Below are positions 53,543 to 63,548 of a stretch of DNA of 64,000 nucleotides, one piece after another. The translations under genes and the position numbers were made by a program. Where the stretch lies: contig MNXP01000023.1 in NCBI GenBank assembly GCA_001872625.1, forward strand, positions 1 through 64,000. Reading direction: 5' to 3'. The notes under the pieces were generated by a model that saw only the letters and a list, made by a program, of their open reading frames with translations, did not search any database and was not told the DNA's origin. Every line of letters starts with the position of its first letter. The stretch's first letter is position 1. This stretch comes from Bacteroidetes bacterium CG2_30_33_31. Its GTDB lineage: Bacteria; Bacteroidota; Bacteroidia; Bacteroidales; UBA1556.

Positions 53543-53726
53543 ATTCAATAAATTGATTTATGCAAAATAACTCAAAAAATTGCTATAAAAATTACTAATT
53601 ATTTTGACTATGATTTTTACCAATGCAATTAATGTTGCTTTGCCGGAGTTAAATAAATTACATCAAAAGTATATGCTCACTTTTTTTTGTTGCAAGCAAA
53701 ACAGCAGAAATAACATTAATTTTATA

Positions 53727-53757
53727 TTGAACCTCATACAATTAAGATATATTTTTG
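53727..53757 (+). promoter_or_regulatory. Promoter of the lysozyme-like gene with -33 and -7 elements
   Basis: TTG at 53727-53729, a 20-base spacer, and TATTTTTG at 53750-53757, 28 bases before the GTG at 53786. It is the best full match to the Bacteroidota promoter found in the window. Confidence 0.55.
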
Positions 53758-53785
53758 CGGGAAATTTTACATAAATATTATATCA

Positions 53786-54892
53786 GTGAAAAAAGTTTTT
53801 AAAGTTTCCATTTACACCTTCGTTATAGTTTTTGCGCTATTAGGCTTTGGATTAACTTCGGCATATTTGGCAATCAAATTTCATCTTACAGATGACCCTG
53901 GTGCGGTAGATTATAATGACAGATTATATAAAGAATTGGCTAATAATGATTATCATAATAAAAGCAGCGATTCCTTAGCATATTTTACTATGCAAAATAA
54001 TGATAGGGCAGAAGATTATATGAAAATTATGTTGATAGGAAAGTTTTATCCTTATAATGCAAACCTTATATTAAATGCTGTAAATAATTCCAATGACCCC
54101 ACTCTTGCAGATAAATTAATAGCTGCTATTGATTTTAAATTAAGTAATAATGCTGATTATATAAGTCTTTTAGAAAAAGCAAAAAACATTTATCAGTCGC
54201 CTATCAAATTAGACACAGTGGCGAGTGTATTTGATTGGATGAATATTTCTGAGTGGAGCGACTTAAAAATAGCCATCACAAAAGATAAAAAACTTATCGA
54301 CAGTGCTGCATCACTTGCTGGAGTTGAATCAAGAATTATTGTTTGTTGTCTAATCGGGGAGCAAATTCGTTTGTTCAATTCCAAACGTGAAATCTACAAA
54401 ACTTACATTAGTCCGTTGAAAGTTTTATCTGTTGAATCCCAATTTTCACTAGGTGTTGTTGGCGTAAAAGATTTTACTGCCGTTGCCATTGAACAAAATT
54501 TAAAAGATACTTCGTCTGTATTTTATCTTGGGGAAAAATACGAACATGTATTAGATTTTGAAACTCAAGTGCACGAAACAGAAAGATATAGTCGTCTGAC
54601 AAGTTTTAGAGATCATTTTTACCAGTATCTATATTCTGCTTTATATCTAAAAGAAGTTCAAAATCAGTGGAAAACAGCCAAATACGATATTTCAAATCGC
54701 CCAGAAATTCTCACAACTTTATATAATGTTGGTTTTAAGGCATCAATACCCAAAGGCAATCCTAAAGTTGGAGGCTCTAAAATAACAATTCATGACAAAA
54801 ATTATACTTTCGGTGGCATTTGTTTCGACTTTTATTATTCTGGAGAACTTGCTAAAGAATTTCCTTACTTAGAAAAAAAGTTTTGGGATTAA
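53786..54892 (+). CDS. Lysozyme-like fold protein, inner-membrane anchored
   Basis: A 368-residue protein starting at GTG with one N-terminal membrane segment (about residues 8-30). The rest is helical and resembles lysozyme-like or DUF1402-type lytic proteins: ESRIIVCCLIGEQIRLFNSK may hold the catalytic Glu, SLGVVGVKDFTAVAIEQNL matches the GIMQIKPATA-like turn, and EILTTLYNVGF matches the late AYNxG segment. The active residue is not certain. It would act on peptidoglycan in the periplasm. A convergent terminator separates it from the cytochrome gene. Confidence 0.55.
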   Translation: MKKVFKVSIYTFVIVFALLGFGLTSAYLAIKFHLTDDPGAVDYNDRLYKELANNDYHNKSSDSLAYFTMQNNDRAEDYMKIMLIGKFYPYNANLILNAVNNSNDPTLADKLIAAIDFKLSNNADYISLLEKAKNIYQSPIKLDTVASVFDWMNISEWSDLKIAITKDKKLIDSAASLAGVESRIIVCCLIGEQIRLFNSKREIYKTYISPLKVLSVESQFSLGVVGVKDFTAVAIEQNLKDTSSVFYLGEKYEHVLDFETQVHETERYSRLTSFRDHFYQYLYSALYLKEVQNQWKTAKYDISNRPEILTTLYNVGFKASIPKGNPKVGGSKITIHDKNYTFGGICFDFYYSGELAKEFPYLEKKFWD

Positions 54893-55251
54893 TAATAGCT
54901 CAGGCTAAGAAGCTTTAATTCAACTCAAATTATTGATTTTGTATAAATTTATTTTGTTGCTTTGTTTTTTCTCATTTTCAAATAAGTGCAATATCTAAAA
55001 TATTGTTCATTCATTGAAAACAGACTTAAAATTATTAGTGATTTTAATAAAGGCTAATTGCTAATAAACTATCGTTTTTAGACATACAATTTTTAAAGTC
55101 TTATCAATTGAGAAATTAAATCAAAAAACCCTGTATCAATGAGTAATACAGGGTTTTAAGAAAATCAAAATCAACTTAGTATTCAATGCTTTATTTGCAT
55201 TAAAATCATTTGAATAAATATAGTTAGCATTAATAATCTCATAAATAATGC
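54893..55251. other. Intergenic region between convergent genes
   Basis: A 359-base gap with no gene that I can support. Its only recognised element is the hairpin at 55125-55157; the rest is AT-rich. Confidence 0.6.
55125..55157. terminator. Bidirectional terminator between lysozyme-like and cytochrome genes
   Basis: A 12-bp perfect stem AAAACCCTGTAT/ATACAGGGTTTT (55125-55136 with 55146-55157) with a nine-base loop, A-rich on the left and T-rich on the right. Confidence 0.85.
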
Positions 55252-56754
55252 TTAATATAAGTAACGGTGGCAATCGGAGCAATTGCTTTCTTTCCAAGCA
55301 TCACCAATATCTATCGGATGTTTAAACTCTAAATCCCCATCAGTTTGCGCTCTCATCATGTTCTTAGCATCACCTTGTTTTACAATAGAATGACATAAAT
55401 CGCAAGCCTTGCTAATAACTTTCCCATTTTTAGCTTTGTGCTTATCATCATGGCATCTGAAACAACCATTATTTTCTAAGTGTCCATCATGTTTCGGGTA
55501 TTTATCCCAGTTAGCTCCCATTTCAGGAAATACATTTTCGGCGTAAGCTTTACTTATTCCAGCAATATTTTTATTAATTACTTTCAAGTTACTCTTGTAA
55601 TAAGAAGGATAATTGGTTTTATAAAAGTCTAATATTATTTTCTTTATATTAGCATTTGCCTTGGCATAACTTGGATAAGTCTCCTTGAGAATTTGCATTG
55701 AAACACTTTTTATTTGTGGAGTATTTTTAGAGATATCCCCTTTACTTATAGCTTTATCAATAAAATTTTGAGGAGCTAAAAATTGATGTGATGGTCTATT
55801 ATGGCAATCCATGCAATCCATAGTTCTGGCAGAAGCTTTTTTGATAAATGAGGCTGCCAAAGGCTCTTCAGTGTTTTGGAAGATTGTTATCTTACCTGTT
55901 TTCTTATCAGTATATTTTACCCAAGGAATAAATTCTCTGCTCGAATCAGATTCAATATACTCAATTTTCACATCTTTATTTATGTGCCAATGAATACCTT
56001 TTGTAGATCCTGAGGCGGTTTCAGCTGGTCCAATTTTCATTTGACATGATGTAGTCCATTCAGTGTTAAGGCTGTCAGTCAAATAATGTGTATTTGTAAT
56101 AACTTGATTTGTATAAAATTTTTGTGGCCAGTGACATTGCTCACAAGTTTCGTGTGCTGGGCGCAGACTGCTTATTGGTGTGGGTATTGGACGTGGATAT
56201 ATATTCCTGATTGCTGCATATACTTGATAAAGTCCTGTTATTTTCGATTTTGCATAAAAGTCGGCGCCTTCTCCAACATGACAAGCTACACATTTTACTT
56301 TAGCATGCGATGATGTTTGGTAAGTTGTGTACTCGGGAGTCATAATCTTATGGCATAGAGTCCCACAAAATTCGTTTGATTCGGTATAGTGAAATGCTTC
56401 GTAGCTACCAACACTGGTAAGCACAATGAATATAAAGGTTCCAAATACAAATACTAATGCTGCATTTCTGTGATTAGTATTGTTAAAGTCGAAAATAACT
56501 TTTTGTTTGTCGGCATCTACTAGGTTAACACGTTTGTTTTTCCTGAATTTTATAAACATTCCTAATGGAATAAGCATTAAGCCAATAAAAAGTACTATTG
56601 GCAATGCTACATAGAGGAGTAATCCAGTGTAATGCCCCGCTCCATTAAAGAGAGAAGCTACAATGTAAATAATAAACATTAAGGTTAATGTTAGCGCTGC
56701 AACCAAAGTTCCTACGTAGGAAAGTCGATTGTGATAAGTTAAGGGTAATTTCAT
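55252..56754 (-). CDS. Seven-haem cytochrome c, NapC/NirT-like
   Basis: A 500-residue membrane-anchored cytochrome with three hydrophobic segments (about 14-35, 46-66 and 97-117). Seven haem-attachment sites are visible: one C-x3-CH (C130-GTLCH) and six CxxCH (CVACH, CEQCH, CMDCH, CFRCH, CDLCH, CSDCH). The first two together with HKIMTPEYTTYQTSSH match the NapC/NirT/NrfH quinol dehydrogenase core. Thus it probably takes electrons from menaquinol to a periplasmic acceptor. No terminal reductase (such as NrfA) is next to it, so the partner is unknown. It is transcribed alone. Confidence 0.88.
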   Translation of the reverse strand: MKLPLTYHNRLSYVGTLVAALTLTLMFIIYIVASLFNGAGHYTGLLLYVALPIVLFIGLMLIPLGMFIKFRKNKRVNLVDADKQKVIFDFNNTNHRNAALVFVFGTFIFIVLTSVGSYEAFHYTESNEFCGTLCHKIMTPEYTTYQTSSHAKVKCVACHVGEGADFYAKSKITGLYQVYAAIRNIYPRPIPTPISSLRPAHETCEQCHWPQKFYTNQVITNTHYLTDSLNTEWTTSCQMKIGPAETASGSTKGIHWHINKDVKIEYIESDSSREFIPWVKYTDKKTGKITIFQNTEEPLAASFIKKASARTMDCMDCHNRPSHQFLAPQNFIDKAISKGDISKNTPQIKSVSMQILKETYPSYAKANANIKKIILDFYKTNYPSYYKSNLKVINKNIAGISKAYAENVFPEMGANWDKYPKHDGHLENNGCFRCHDDKHKAKNGKVISKACDLCHSIVKQGDAKNMMRAQTDGDLEFKHPIDIGDAWKESNCSDCHRYLY

Positions 56755-57511
56755 AGCTAAAAAAAGTTAATTGTTAAAAATTAGTCCCGAGATCTTTGGG
56801 ATGATAAATTGTTCATATTCAAATAGTCTATTGTGTTGTTTTTTTATTATTATTTTGAAGAAAATATTTTTAATTTTAATGCTTTTTAATGAGCCAAAAG
56901 TTTTGAATTTTAGAAAATTAGAATTCGGTTTTTTATTAATGTTATATATATCAGAGCCTTCTTCAAATTTATTTTTATTGCGTTGGCACCAATTCACACC
57001 ATTGCTATAGAAGACTAGAACTGATAATAATCTTCTTCCAAATTCTGCCGTAATGCCTTTTAGTATTAGCCTCATCAACAAATATTTTCTCCATTTTAGT
57101 TAAGAGTGTAAAAATATATAAATTTGTAATATATATTGTTTTTTGGTTAACATTTTTTGAATAAAAATTAAATAAATATTTAGAAATAGTATTTTTGGGT
57201 TAATATATTTCTCTAAATTATATTATTATTATACGTAAACATAAGAATTACAATATAATAGACCTCCTTTGTGAGTTGCAAAAAAATTTATATATTTTGA
57301 TTATTAAATTCTGCAATTAATAATTTAAAATATTTATAGATCGCCTTTTCTTTATTTTTAATTCTTACTACTGAATTTATGGAATAGATAAATTCGACTT
57401 GACTTTTTTACAAATTTATGTTTTCAAGCATTAAGTCGCACATTTATAAAATTCTTTGGATTGACATTTAAACTAATTTTGCCATATTTCATTTAGTTAA
57501 AAGATAATAAT
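56755..57511. other. Long intergenic region, no gene supported
   Basis: A 757-base stretch between divergent cytochrome and methyltransferase genes. One 104-codon frame on the minus strand (56767-57081) and one 79-codon frame on the plus strand lie on the same bases; neither shows a known domain or a promoter, so I do not call either as a gene. The rest is very AT-rich with a -7 box at 57474-57481. Confidence 0.55.
57474..57481 (+). promoter_or_regulatory. -7 box of the methyltransferase gene
   Basis: TAATTTTG, 30 bases before the ATG at 57512. Confidence 0.45.
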
Positions 57512-58129
57512 ATGCATTTTGATAATGAGGCTCAGACTTGGGATAATGACCCAAAGAAAACAGAAAGAGCAAAAATAGTTTCTGAGGAAATAATTTCTTA
57601 TATAAAGAATGGTAATGGTAGGAATGCCATGGAGTTTGGCTGTGGCACTGGTTTATTGAGTTTTCAATTAAAAGATTTTTTTAAATCTATTACTCTAATA
57701 GATAATTCAGAAGGAATGATAAAAGTGTTGAAAGAAAAAATCGCCAAATCTGGCATCAACAATTTTAAGCCTGTATATATTCAATCCTTTGAAGATGAAA
57801 TTAGTAAGGCGGAATATGATGTAATTTATACTTTGATGACTTTGCATCACATTTTAGATCTTAGCAAAATTGCTGAGGTTTTTCATTCTGCTTTGAAATA
57901 TGAGGGCTATTTATGCATTGCCGATTTAGTAAAAGAAGATGGCTCTTTTCACTCGCATATAGCTGATTTTGAAGGTCATAATGGTTTTGAACGGAACTCG
58001 CTCATGCAAATCTTAACGGCAAAAGGATTTGAAGTAGTTTTTTATAAAGTTTGTTTAGAAATTGAGAAAATTTCAGATAATAAAATTATGAAATACCCAC
58101 TGTTCTTGATGATTTGTAAGAAAAATTAA
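57512..58129 (+). CDS. Class I SAM-dependent methyltransferase
   Basis: A 205-residue cytosolic methyltransferase of the small UbiE-like type. The SAM-binding motif EFGCGTGLL at 41-49 and the following LIDNSEGMIKVL acidic strand are intact, and VIYTLMTLHHI is the post-II motif. It is alone, convergent with the YigZ gene. The acceptor is not known. Confidence 0.85.
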   Translation: MHFDNEAQTWDNDPKKTERAKIVSEEIISYIKNGNGRNAMEFGCGTGLLSFQLKDFFKSITLIDNSEGMIKVLKEKIAKSGINNFKPVYIQSFEDEISKAEYDVIYTLMTLHHILDLSKIAEVFHSALKYEGYLCIADLVKEDGSFHSHIADFEGHNGFERNSLMQILTAKGFEVVFYKVCLEIEKISDNKIMKYPLFLMICKKN

Positions 58130-58173
58130 AATTACTTTGGGAAGAATATTTATAAATCCCCATTCATTAAACA

Positions 58174-58779
58174 CTAGATTTCTATTTCAACACCATAAAT
58201 GCTCTTTAGGTTTTCGATAACTTTTTGGCTTTCGCTCAATCTTACTTTTATAATAATTTGACAGTTCAATTCAAATTTTGTCTCTACTATTTCAATGCTT
58301 TTCTCCTTTAAAAACCGCATTACTATATCCATTATTGGATAATCATATTTAATAGTAATTAATTCATCAACAGTTTTTTCAATAATAGAAGCTTTATCTA
58401 AAGCTTCTTTTGTAGCTGTTCGGTAAGCATTTATCAAACCTGGTATCCCAAGCTTGGTTCCGCCAAAATATCTAATTACCACTACAAGAATATTAGTGAG
58501 ATCGTATGAAAGTAATTGTCCATATATTTGTTTTGCTGCCGTACCTGAGGGCTCTCCATCTTCATTAATTCTATATGCCGATTTGGTTGGTCCTAAAATA
58601 TATGAATAGCAGTGATGCTTGGCATCATGATATTCTGTTCTCAAATTTTGTAATATTTCTTTTATTTCTTCTTCCGATTTAACTGGAAATGCACGTGAAA
58701 TAAACTTGCTTCCTCTATCTTTGAAATATCCTTCCGTTGGCTCAGAAATAGTCCTATATGTATCTGAAAATAAATCCAT
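58174..58779 (-). CDS. YigZ/IMPACT family protein
   Basis: A 201-residue protein of the UPF0029/IMPACT family. The signature EDGEPSGTAAKQI is intact, as is RYFGGTKLGIPGLINAYR. The C-terminal ferredoxin-like domain is normal. Members have been linked to translation and ribosome-associated control in eukaryotes; the bacterial role is unclear. Its ATG shares one base with the stop of the EamA gene (TAATG). Confidence 0.9.
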   Translation of the reverse strand: MDLFSDTYRTISEPTEGYFKDRGSKFISRAFPVKSEEEIKEILQNLRTEYHDAKHHCYSYILGPTKSAYRINEDGEPSGTAAKQIYGQLLSYDLTNILVVVIRYFGGTKLGIPGLINAYRTATKEALDKASIIEKTVDELITIKYDYPIMDIVMRFLKEKSIEIVETKFELNCQIIIKVRLSESQKVIENLKSIYGVEIEI

Positions 58780-59630
58780 TATATGCCTGATGTGATGATT
58801 ATTATGGCAATCATTGCTAAGGCAATTCCCAAAAAATTTACTCCTCTCAATTTTTCTTTGAAAAGTATAAATCCTACTAATGCTGAAATGGCTATATATC
58901 CAGAGTTGTATATTGGGAAAAAGATGCTGTCTGCATAAAATGTTAGCGACTTCAGAATTGTGATGGTAGAGGCATAATTTAAGGCTCCAAGTGCAATACT
59001 TGCTATTATACTTTGGTAATTAATCTTATTTCGCTTTTTGTTGAAAAAATTAGTAGCAAAACCAAATATTCCTGCTGATAGAAATATCAAAGCCATAAAA
59101 ACCATCATAAACTTTCCTGCACCAACTTTCTCACCATAACTTAAGAGTGAAGCATTTATACCGTTGAAAGTAAATAAAAGAAATGGAAGATAAATAAAAT
59201 CAATACCGATTTTTATATTTTTGTTTGGCTTGAAAATAAGATAAAATGATAATAATGTGAGAATTAAGCCTGCAATTTTTGAAAATGATGTGCTTTCGTG
59301 ATAAAAAATCATAGCTATTATCACAGGTACTATTACCGACAAATTACCAGAAACCGAAGTGATTGCCAGCCCAATTTTTTTTGTCGATAAAGCAAAAAGC
59401 TGAAATCCAATATAAAAAGTAACTCCAAGTAATATTCCTATATAAAACCATTGAAAATCTGGCAGATTTTTAAAATCAAATTCCAAATCTCTGCTAAAAA
59501 ATGCCAACAAAAAAGAAATGAAATAACTTAAAATTATGGTGTTGTTTCTATCAATTAAAAACCTATCGAATAGCCGGAAGAATGTTAAGATTGCTACCGA
59601 TATTAAAATGCAAAATATTAAATATATCAT
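58779..59630 (-). CDS. DMT/EamA-family transporter
   Basis: A 283-residue membrane protein with about ten hydrophobic segments in two EamA halves (the second half begins with [20 protein letters not shown]). The substrate is unknown. Its start overlaps the hisS stop by 4 bases (ATGA). It lies between hisS and YigZ in one operon. Confidence 0.85.
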   Translation of the reverse strand: MIYLIFCILISVAILTFFRLFDRFLIDRNNTIILSYFISFLLAFFSRDLEFDFKNLPDFQWFYIGILLGVTFYIGFQLFALSTKKIGLAITSVSGNLSVIVPVIIAMIFYHESTSFSKIAGLILTLLSFYLIFKPNKNIKIGIDFIYLPFLLFTFNGINASLLSYGEKVGAGKFMMVFMALIFLSAGIFGFATNFFNKKRNKINYQSIIASIALGALNYASTITILKSLTFYADSIFFPIYNSGYIAISALVGFILFKEKLRGVNFLGIALAMIAIIIITSGI

Positions 59631-60991
59631 TTAAGGAATTCTATTATTTCTTTTATTGTAAGGTTCTTTTGTTCACCAGACTCCATATTTTTTAAAGAAA
59701 AAATGCCCTTTTCAAATTCATTTTGACCAGCAAGCAGAACATATTCGATTTTATTTTGGTTGGCATAAATCATCTGTTTTTTTAATTTTGCCGTTTCTGG
59801 GTAAAGTTCAGCACTAATTCCAGCAAGTCTTAAATTATCAATAATTTGAAGCGATTTTTTTGCCTCAACATCACCAAAATTAACAAGCATTAACTTGGTT
59901 CCAGCCGAGGTTTCCTTTGGAAACCCATCAAGTTCTGTAAGAACATCATAAATTCTATCTGCCCCAAAACTTACTCCTACACCCGACATATCATTAAGCC
60001 CAAAAATACCAGTTAAATCGTCGTAACGTCCACCACCACAGATGCTTCCCATATTTACATCCTTAGCAATAACTTCAAAAATTGCACCTGTATAATAGTT
60101 CAATCCACGAGCTAATGTTAAGTCAATTTGTAACTTATTGTTGATTTTTACATATTCCAGTAGTTCAAATATTTCCTCCATCTCAGCAATTCCCTTATTG
60201 CCATCAGGAGAATCTTTAACAATTTCTTTTAATAATAGCAATTTTTCGGAATTTTCATTTTGTGAAAGCATTATAACTTTTTTCAAAATATTAATTGCAT
60301 TACCATTAATACCTTTACTCTCAATTTCTTCAATCACTTTGTCGATACCAATCTTATCAACTTTATCCAAGGCGATAGTTATGTCTACAACTTTATCAGC
60401 ATGTCCCATGGCCTCGGCAAGGCCAGCAAGTATCTTACGATTATTTATTTTAATAATCACATTTATTTTTAATTTGCTAAAAACTTTATCCATTATCTGT
60501 ATCAATTCCAGTTCATTAAGCAAAGATTTGCTCCCAATTACATCGCTGTCACATTGAAAAAATTCGCGATATCTGCCTCTCTGTGGACGGTCGGCACGCC
60601 ATACAGCTTGAATTTGAAAACGTTTAAAAGGAAAAGTAATATCATTCTGATGTTGAACTACATAACGAGCAAAAGGCACAGTTAAATCATAACGAAGCCC
60701 CTTTTCAGAAATATGGGTTGTGATTTTTTTTGAGTCAATTTCAAATAAATCTTTGTTGTCAACTTTTGAAAGAAAATCACCAGAGTTTAAAATTTTAAAT
60801 AATAATTTATCACCTTCTTCACCATATTTTCCCATCAAAGTAGATAGATTTTCCATTGCTGGTGTTTCTATTTGCTTATAACCAAATATTTTGTAAATAT
60901 CAGTTATACTGTTAAATATATAATTTCTTCTTTCCATTTCGATAGGAGAGAAGTCGCGCGTGCCTTTTGGAATACTTGGTTTTTGTACCAT
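59627..60991 (-). CDS. hisS: Histidyl-tRNA synthetase
   Basis: A 454-residue class II aminoacyl-tRNA synthetase. Motif 2 is in [20 protein letters not shown], and the histidine-specific [15 protein letters not shown] and [13 protein letters not shown] are present. The C-terminal anticodon domain starts near residue 370. I use the ATG at 60991; a TTG at 60994 adds one codon. It heads the operon hisS, EamA, YigZ, and charges the tRNA-His encoded at 19134-19207. The promoter box is at 61018-61025. Confidence 0.95.
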   Translation of the reverse strand: MVQKPSIPKGTRDFSPIEMERRNYIFNSITDIYKIFGYKQIETPAMENLSTLMGKYGEEGDKLLFKILNSGDFLSKVDNKDLFEIDSKKITTHISEKGLRYDLTVPFARYVVQHQNDITFPFKRFQIQAVWRADRPQRGRYREFFQCDSDVIGSKSLLNELELIQIMDKVFSKLKINVIIKINNRKILAGLAEAMGHADKVVDITIALDKVDKIGIDKVIEEIESKGINGNAINILKKVIMLSQNENSEKLLLLKEIVKDSPDGNKGIAEMEEIFELLEYVKINNKLQIDLTLARGLNYYTGAIFEVIAKDVNMGSICGGGRYDDLTGIFGLNDMSGVGVSFGADRIYDVLTELDGFPKETSAGTKLMLVNFGDVEAKKSLQIIDNLRLAGISAELYPETAKLKKQMIYANQNKIEYVLLAGQNEFEKGIFSLKNMESGEQKNLTIKEIIEFLK

Positions 60992-61017
60992 CAATTTGCT
61001 CTTTACTTATTTAATTG

Positions 61018-61025
61018 CAAAAATA
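61018..61025 (-). promoter_or_regulatory. -7 box of the hisS operon
   Basis: TATTTTTG on the minus strand, 26 bases before the ATG at 60991. Confidence 0.45.
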
Positions 61026-61171
61026 AAAAATATGCCTTAGAAAATTGGCTTTTATTTGTATCTATTAGCTATGCTCATGTCTGTTCCTAAACAAAATGCA
61101 AACGTTGACAAGATTTAAATTTGTAATTTCGCCAAATATTAATTTTTTTCATAATATATTATAATTCAAAT

Positions 61172-62065
61172 ATGTCTGAAAATAAAACACATAAAGCTGG
61201 TTTTGTAAATATTATTGGCAATCCGAACGTTGGAAAATCAACTTTGATGAATGCTTTAGTTGGTGAAAATCTTTCCATAATCACTTCAAAAGTTCAAACT
61301 ACTCGCCACCGTATTTTAGGAATTGTCAATGGCGATGATTTTCAAATGGTATATTCTGATACTCCCGGAATCATCAAAAACCCAAATTATAAATTACAAG
61401 AGGCCATGATGCATTTTGTTGCCTCAGCAATCGAGGATGCTGATGTTTTTCTTTATGTCACCACTCTTGACGATGATGAAATTCAGGCTGAGATTGCCGA
61501 AAAAATTCGCCAGAGTCAAGTTCCTATTGTGGTGGCTATCAACAAGATTGATTTATCAAATCAAGATGCGGTGATGGTAAAAATTGAAGATGTTAAATCA
61601 ATTTTCCCTGAGGCAGAAATACTTCCAATATCTGCTTTACATAAATTTAATATTGAAGGAATATTTGAACTAATTCTTCGCCAACTTCCTGATGGTGAAG
61701 CTTTTTACCCAAAAGATGAACTCACTGACAAAACTATGAGATTTTTTGTTTCAGAAATTATTCGTGAAAAAGTGCTTTTAAATTATCAAAAGGAAGTTCC
61801 ATATTCTGTGGAAGTTTCTGTGGAAGAATACCATGAATCTGATGATAGGATTGAAATTCGTGCATTTCTATATGTTTTAAGAGAATCCCAAAAGGGAATT
61901 ATTTTAGGACATCAAGGAAAATCAATAAAAAAATTGGGTATTGAAGCTCGAAAAGATATTGAGGAATTTGTTGGAAAACATGTATTCCTCGACCTAAGCG
62001 TAAAGGTGAAAAAGGATTGGCGAGAGGATAATATTTTATTGAAACAATTTGGTTATACAGATTAA
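61172..62065 (+). CDS. era: GTPase Era
   Basis: A 297-residue GTPase required for 30S ribosome maturation. G1 is GNPNVGKST (16-24), G3 is DTPG, G4 is NKID, and the C-terminal KH domain has IILGHQGKSIKKLGIEARKD with the RNA-binding GxxG-like loop. Length is normal. It is followed after 13 bases by the MORN-like protein gene. A weak TAATTTCG sits at about 61124-61131. Confidence 0.95.
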   Translation: MSENKTHKAGFVNIIGNPNVGKSTLMNALVGENLSIITSKVQTTRHRILGIVNGDDFQMVYSDTPGIIKNPNYKLQEAMMHFVASAIEDADVFLYVTTLDDDEIQAEIAEKIRQSQVPIVVAINKIDLSNQDAVMVKIEDVKSIFPEAEILPISALHKFNIEGIFELILRQLPDGEAFYPKDELTDKTMRFFVSEIIREKVLLNYQKEVPYSVEVSVEEYHESDDRIEIRAFLYVLRESQKGIILGHQGKSIKKLGIEARKDIEEFVGKHVFLDLSVKVKKDWREDNILLKQFGYTD

Positions 62066-62078
62066 ATATTTAAATTAA

Positions 62079-63347
62079 ATGAATTTTTTTAAAGTACAGA
62101 TTATTAGTATATTATTATTTATAATAAATTTAGCTTTTGGTCAAAAAATCGAAACTTACGAAGGGCCATTTCAGAATGGATTGCCACAACAAGCTACAGC
62201 AAGATTTACTTATTATTTGGATGCAAAAGCTAATAAAATTAAGCAAGGAAATTTTAGATATTTGGTAAAATTGAAGGACAGAGATTTTCGATTTTTGCAA
62301 AATTTTCAAGGCGAATATTCCAATGGTTTGAAAAATGGAAGTTGGGAATATGAAACAAAATCTAAGGATTATGGAATTGACAAACAAGGCTTTAGCACTT
62401 CCATCGATATGTCGATGAAAGCCAATTATATTAATGGAATTCCTGAAGGTTCTTGGGAATTTCGCGCATTTATTACCAAACGAAAGAAAATTCCTACCCA
62501 AGGAGAAATACAGTGGACAAAATCTGACACTTTGAAAGATGTTGTAATAAAATTAAATTTTGCTAAAGGATTATTGGTGGATTCAATTCAAATACATGAT
62601 AACATGCACGTTAATATTGACTTATGGTGCGATAAAAATGGTTTTATTGTCGGTAACTTTGCTGTTAATATGTTCAAAGATTCTTTAATATCATTTTATG
62701 AAGATGGCTTTCTATCTATGACAAAAAATAATAACATCGAGGCGAAAAATGTTGATTTCCAATTTTATAAGTCTAATATGAATGCCAAAAACAAAGATTT
62801 CGTTTTAGATACTAATTCATTGTTCGACCAGAAAGATTGTAGTATTCGAAATTATTTAGATGACAACATTTTTAATAACGGATATTTCATGTTTAAATAT
62901 ATTGATGGCGATGCTTTTATGAAAACTAATAATCGTGGTCAAATACAATCAATAAATTATAAAGGATTGAAATATAAGAGTTTGATTGTGAAATTGACTC
63001 TGGAAGAGAAAAAAATTATATCTGATATTAAATATTATTATTCTAATGTCAATAATCTTTATTCTAAAGCTGAGGCTGATTTTAAGAGAACGAATTCTGA
63101 TAAAGTATTGAGAAGTAGAAGGGATGAACTTTTGAAATTATACAATGAAATAAAATCTTATAATTGTGTTGCTGAGCAAGCAAAAATTGAAGCTGTTACG
63201 TCAGAGCTCTTAGCTAAGTCAATCTCAAAATGCGGAAATTTGCCACTCTTAAATTTAAAGATTTCAACTAAAAAGGATTTGCTTTTGAAGTTACTTGACG
63301 CTTCCAAAAAGGCAAATTTGCAGGCTGAAAAAATGTCAGGTAAATAA
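62079..63347 (+). CDS. Secreted MORN-like protein of unknown function
   Basis: A 422-residue protein I do not recognise as a named family. A signal peptide ends near LAFGQ (residue 22). MORN-like hairpins are visible: FQGEYSNGLKNGSWEYE and YINGIPEGSWEF. The C-terminal ~110 residues are helical and basic (YNEIKSYNCVAEQAKIE). It follows era by 13 bases, perhaps on the same message. The role cannot be told. Confidence 0.6.
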   Translation: MNFFKVQIISILLFIINLAFGQKIETYEGPFQNGLPQQATARFTYYLDAKANKIKQGNFRYLVKLKDRDFRFLQNFQGEYSNGLKNGSWEYETKSKDYGIDKQGFSTSIDMSMKANYINGIPEGSWEFRAFITKRKKIPTQGEIQWTKSDTLKDVVIKLNFAKGLLVDSIQIHDNMHVNIDLWCDKNGFIVGNFAVNMFKDSLISFYEDGFLSMTKNNNIEAKNVDFQFYKSNMNAKNKDFVLDTNSLFDQKDCSIRNYLDDNIFNNGYFMFKYIDGDAFMKTNNRGQIQSINYKGLKYKSLIVKLTLEEKKIISDIKYYYSNVNNLYSKAEADFKRTNSDKVLRSRRDELLKLYNEIKSYNCVAEQAKIEAVTSELLAKSISKCGNLPLLNLKISTKKDLLLKLLDASKKANLQAEKMSGK

Positions 63348-63536
63348 ATTTAAATAATTTAAAACCAGTTATATATATTAATTTACTAAAGCTATAATTT
63401 AAATAAATATTTGAATTTAAAATTTTTTTATATTTATTTTTAAAAGGCAAATTATTATAAACTTATCATTAAACTTGGGTTTAATATTTAAATGATTAAA
63501 AATTATTTTGTATAAAATTATTTTGAAAATTTATCA

Positions 63537-63544
63537 TATCTTTG
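63537..63544 (+). promoter_or_regulatory. -7 box of the alpha/beta hydrolase gene, four bases before its start
   Basis: TATCTTTG then TTCT then ATG at 63549, the same box and spacing as in tilS and the cyclo-ligase gene. Confidence 0.55.
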
Positions 63545-63548
63545 TTCT

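Noticed and set aside
53664-53671. TACTTTTG on the minus strand as a promoter for the P-loop kinase run
   Set aside because: It would leave a 121-base leader and no -33 element supports it; kept out as too weak.
56767-57081. A 104-codon minus-strand frame 12 bases before the cytochrome gene
   Set aside because: No domain, unusual composition, no promoter, and a plus-strand frame covers most of the same bases. Chance frames of this length are plausible.
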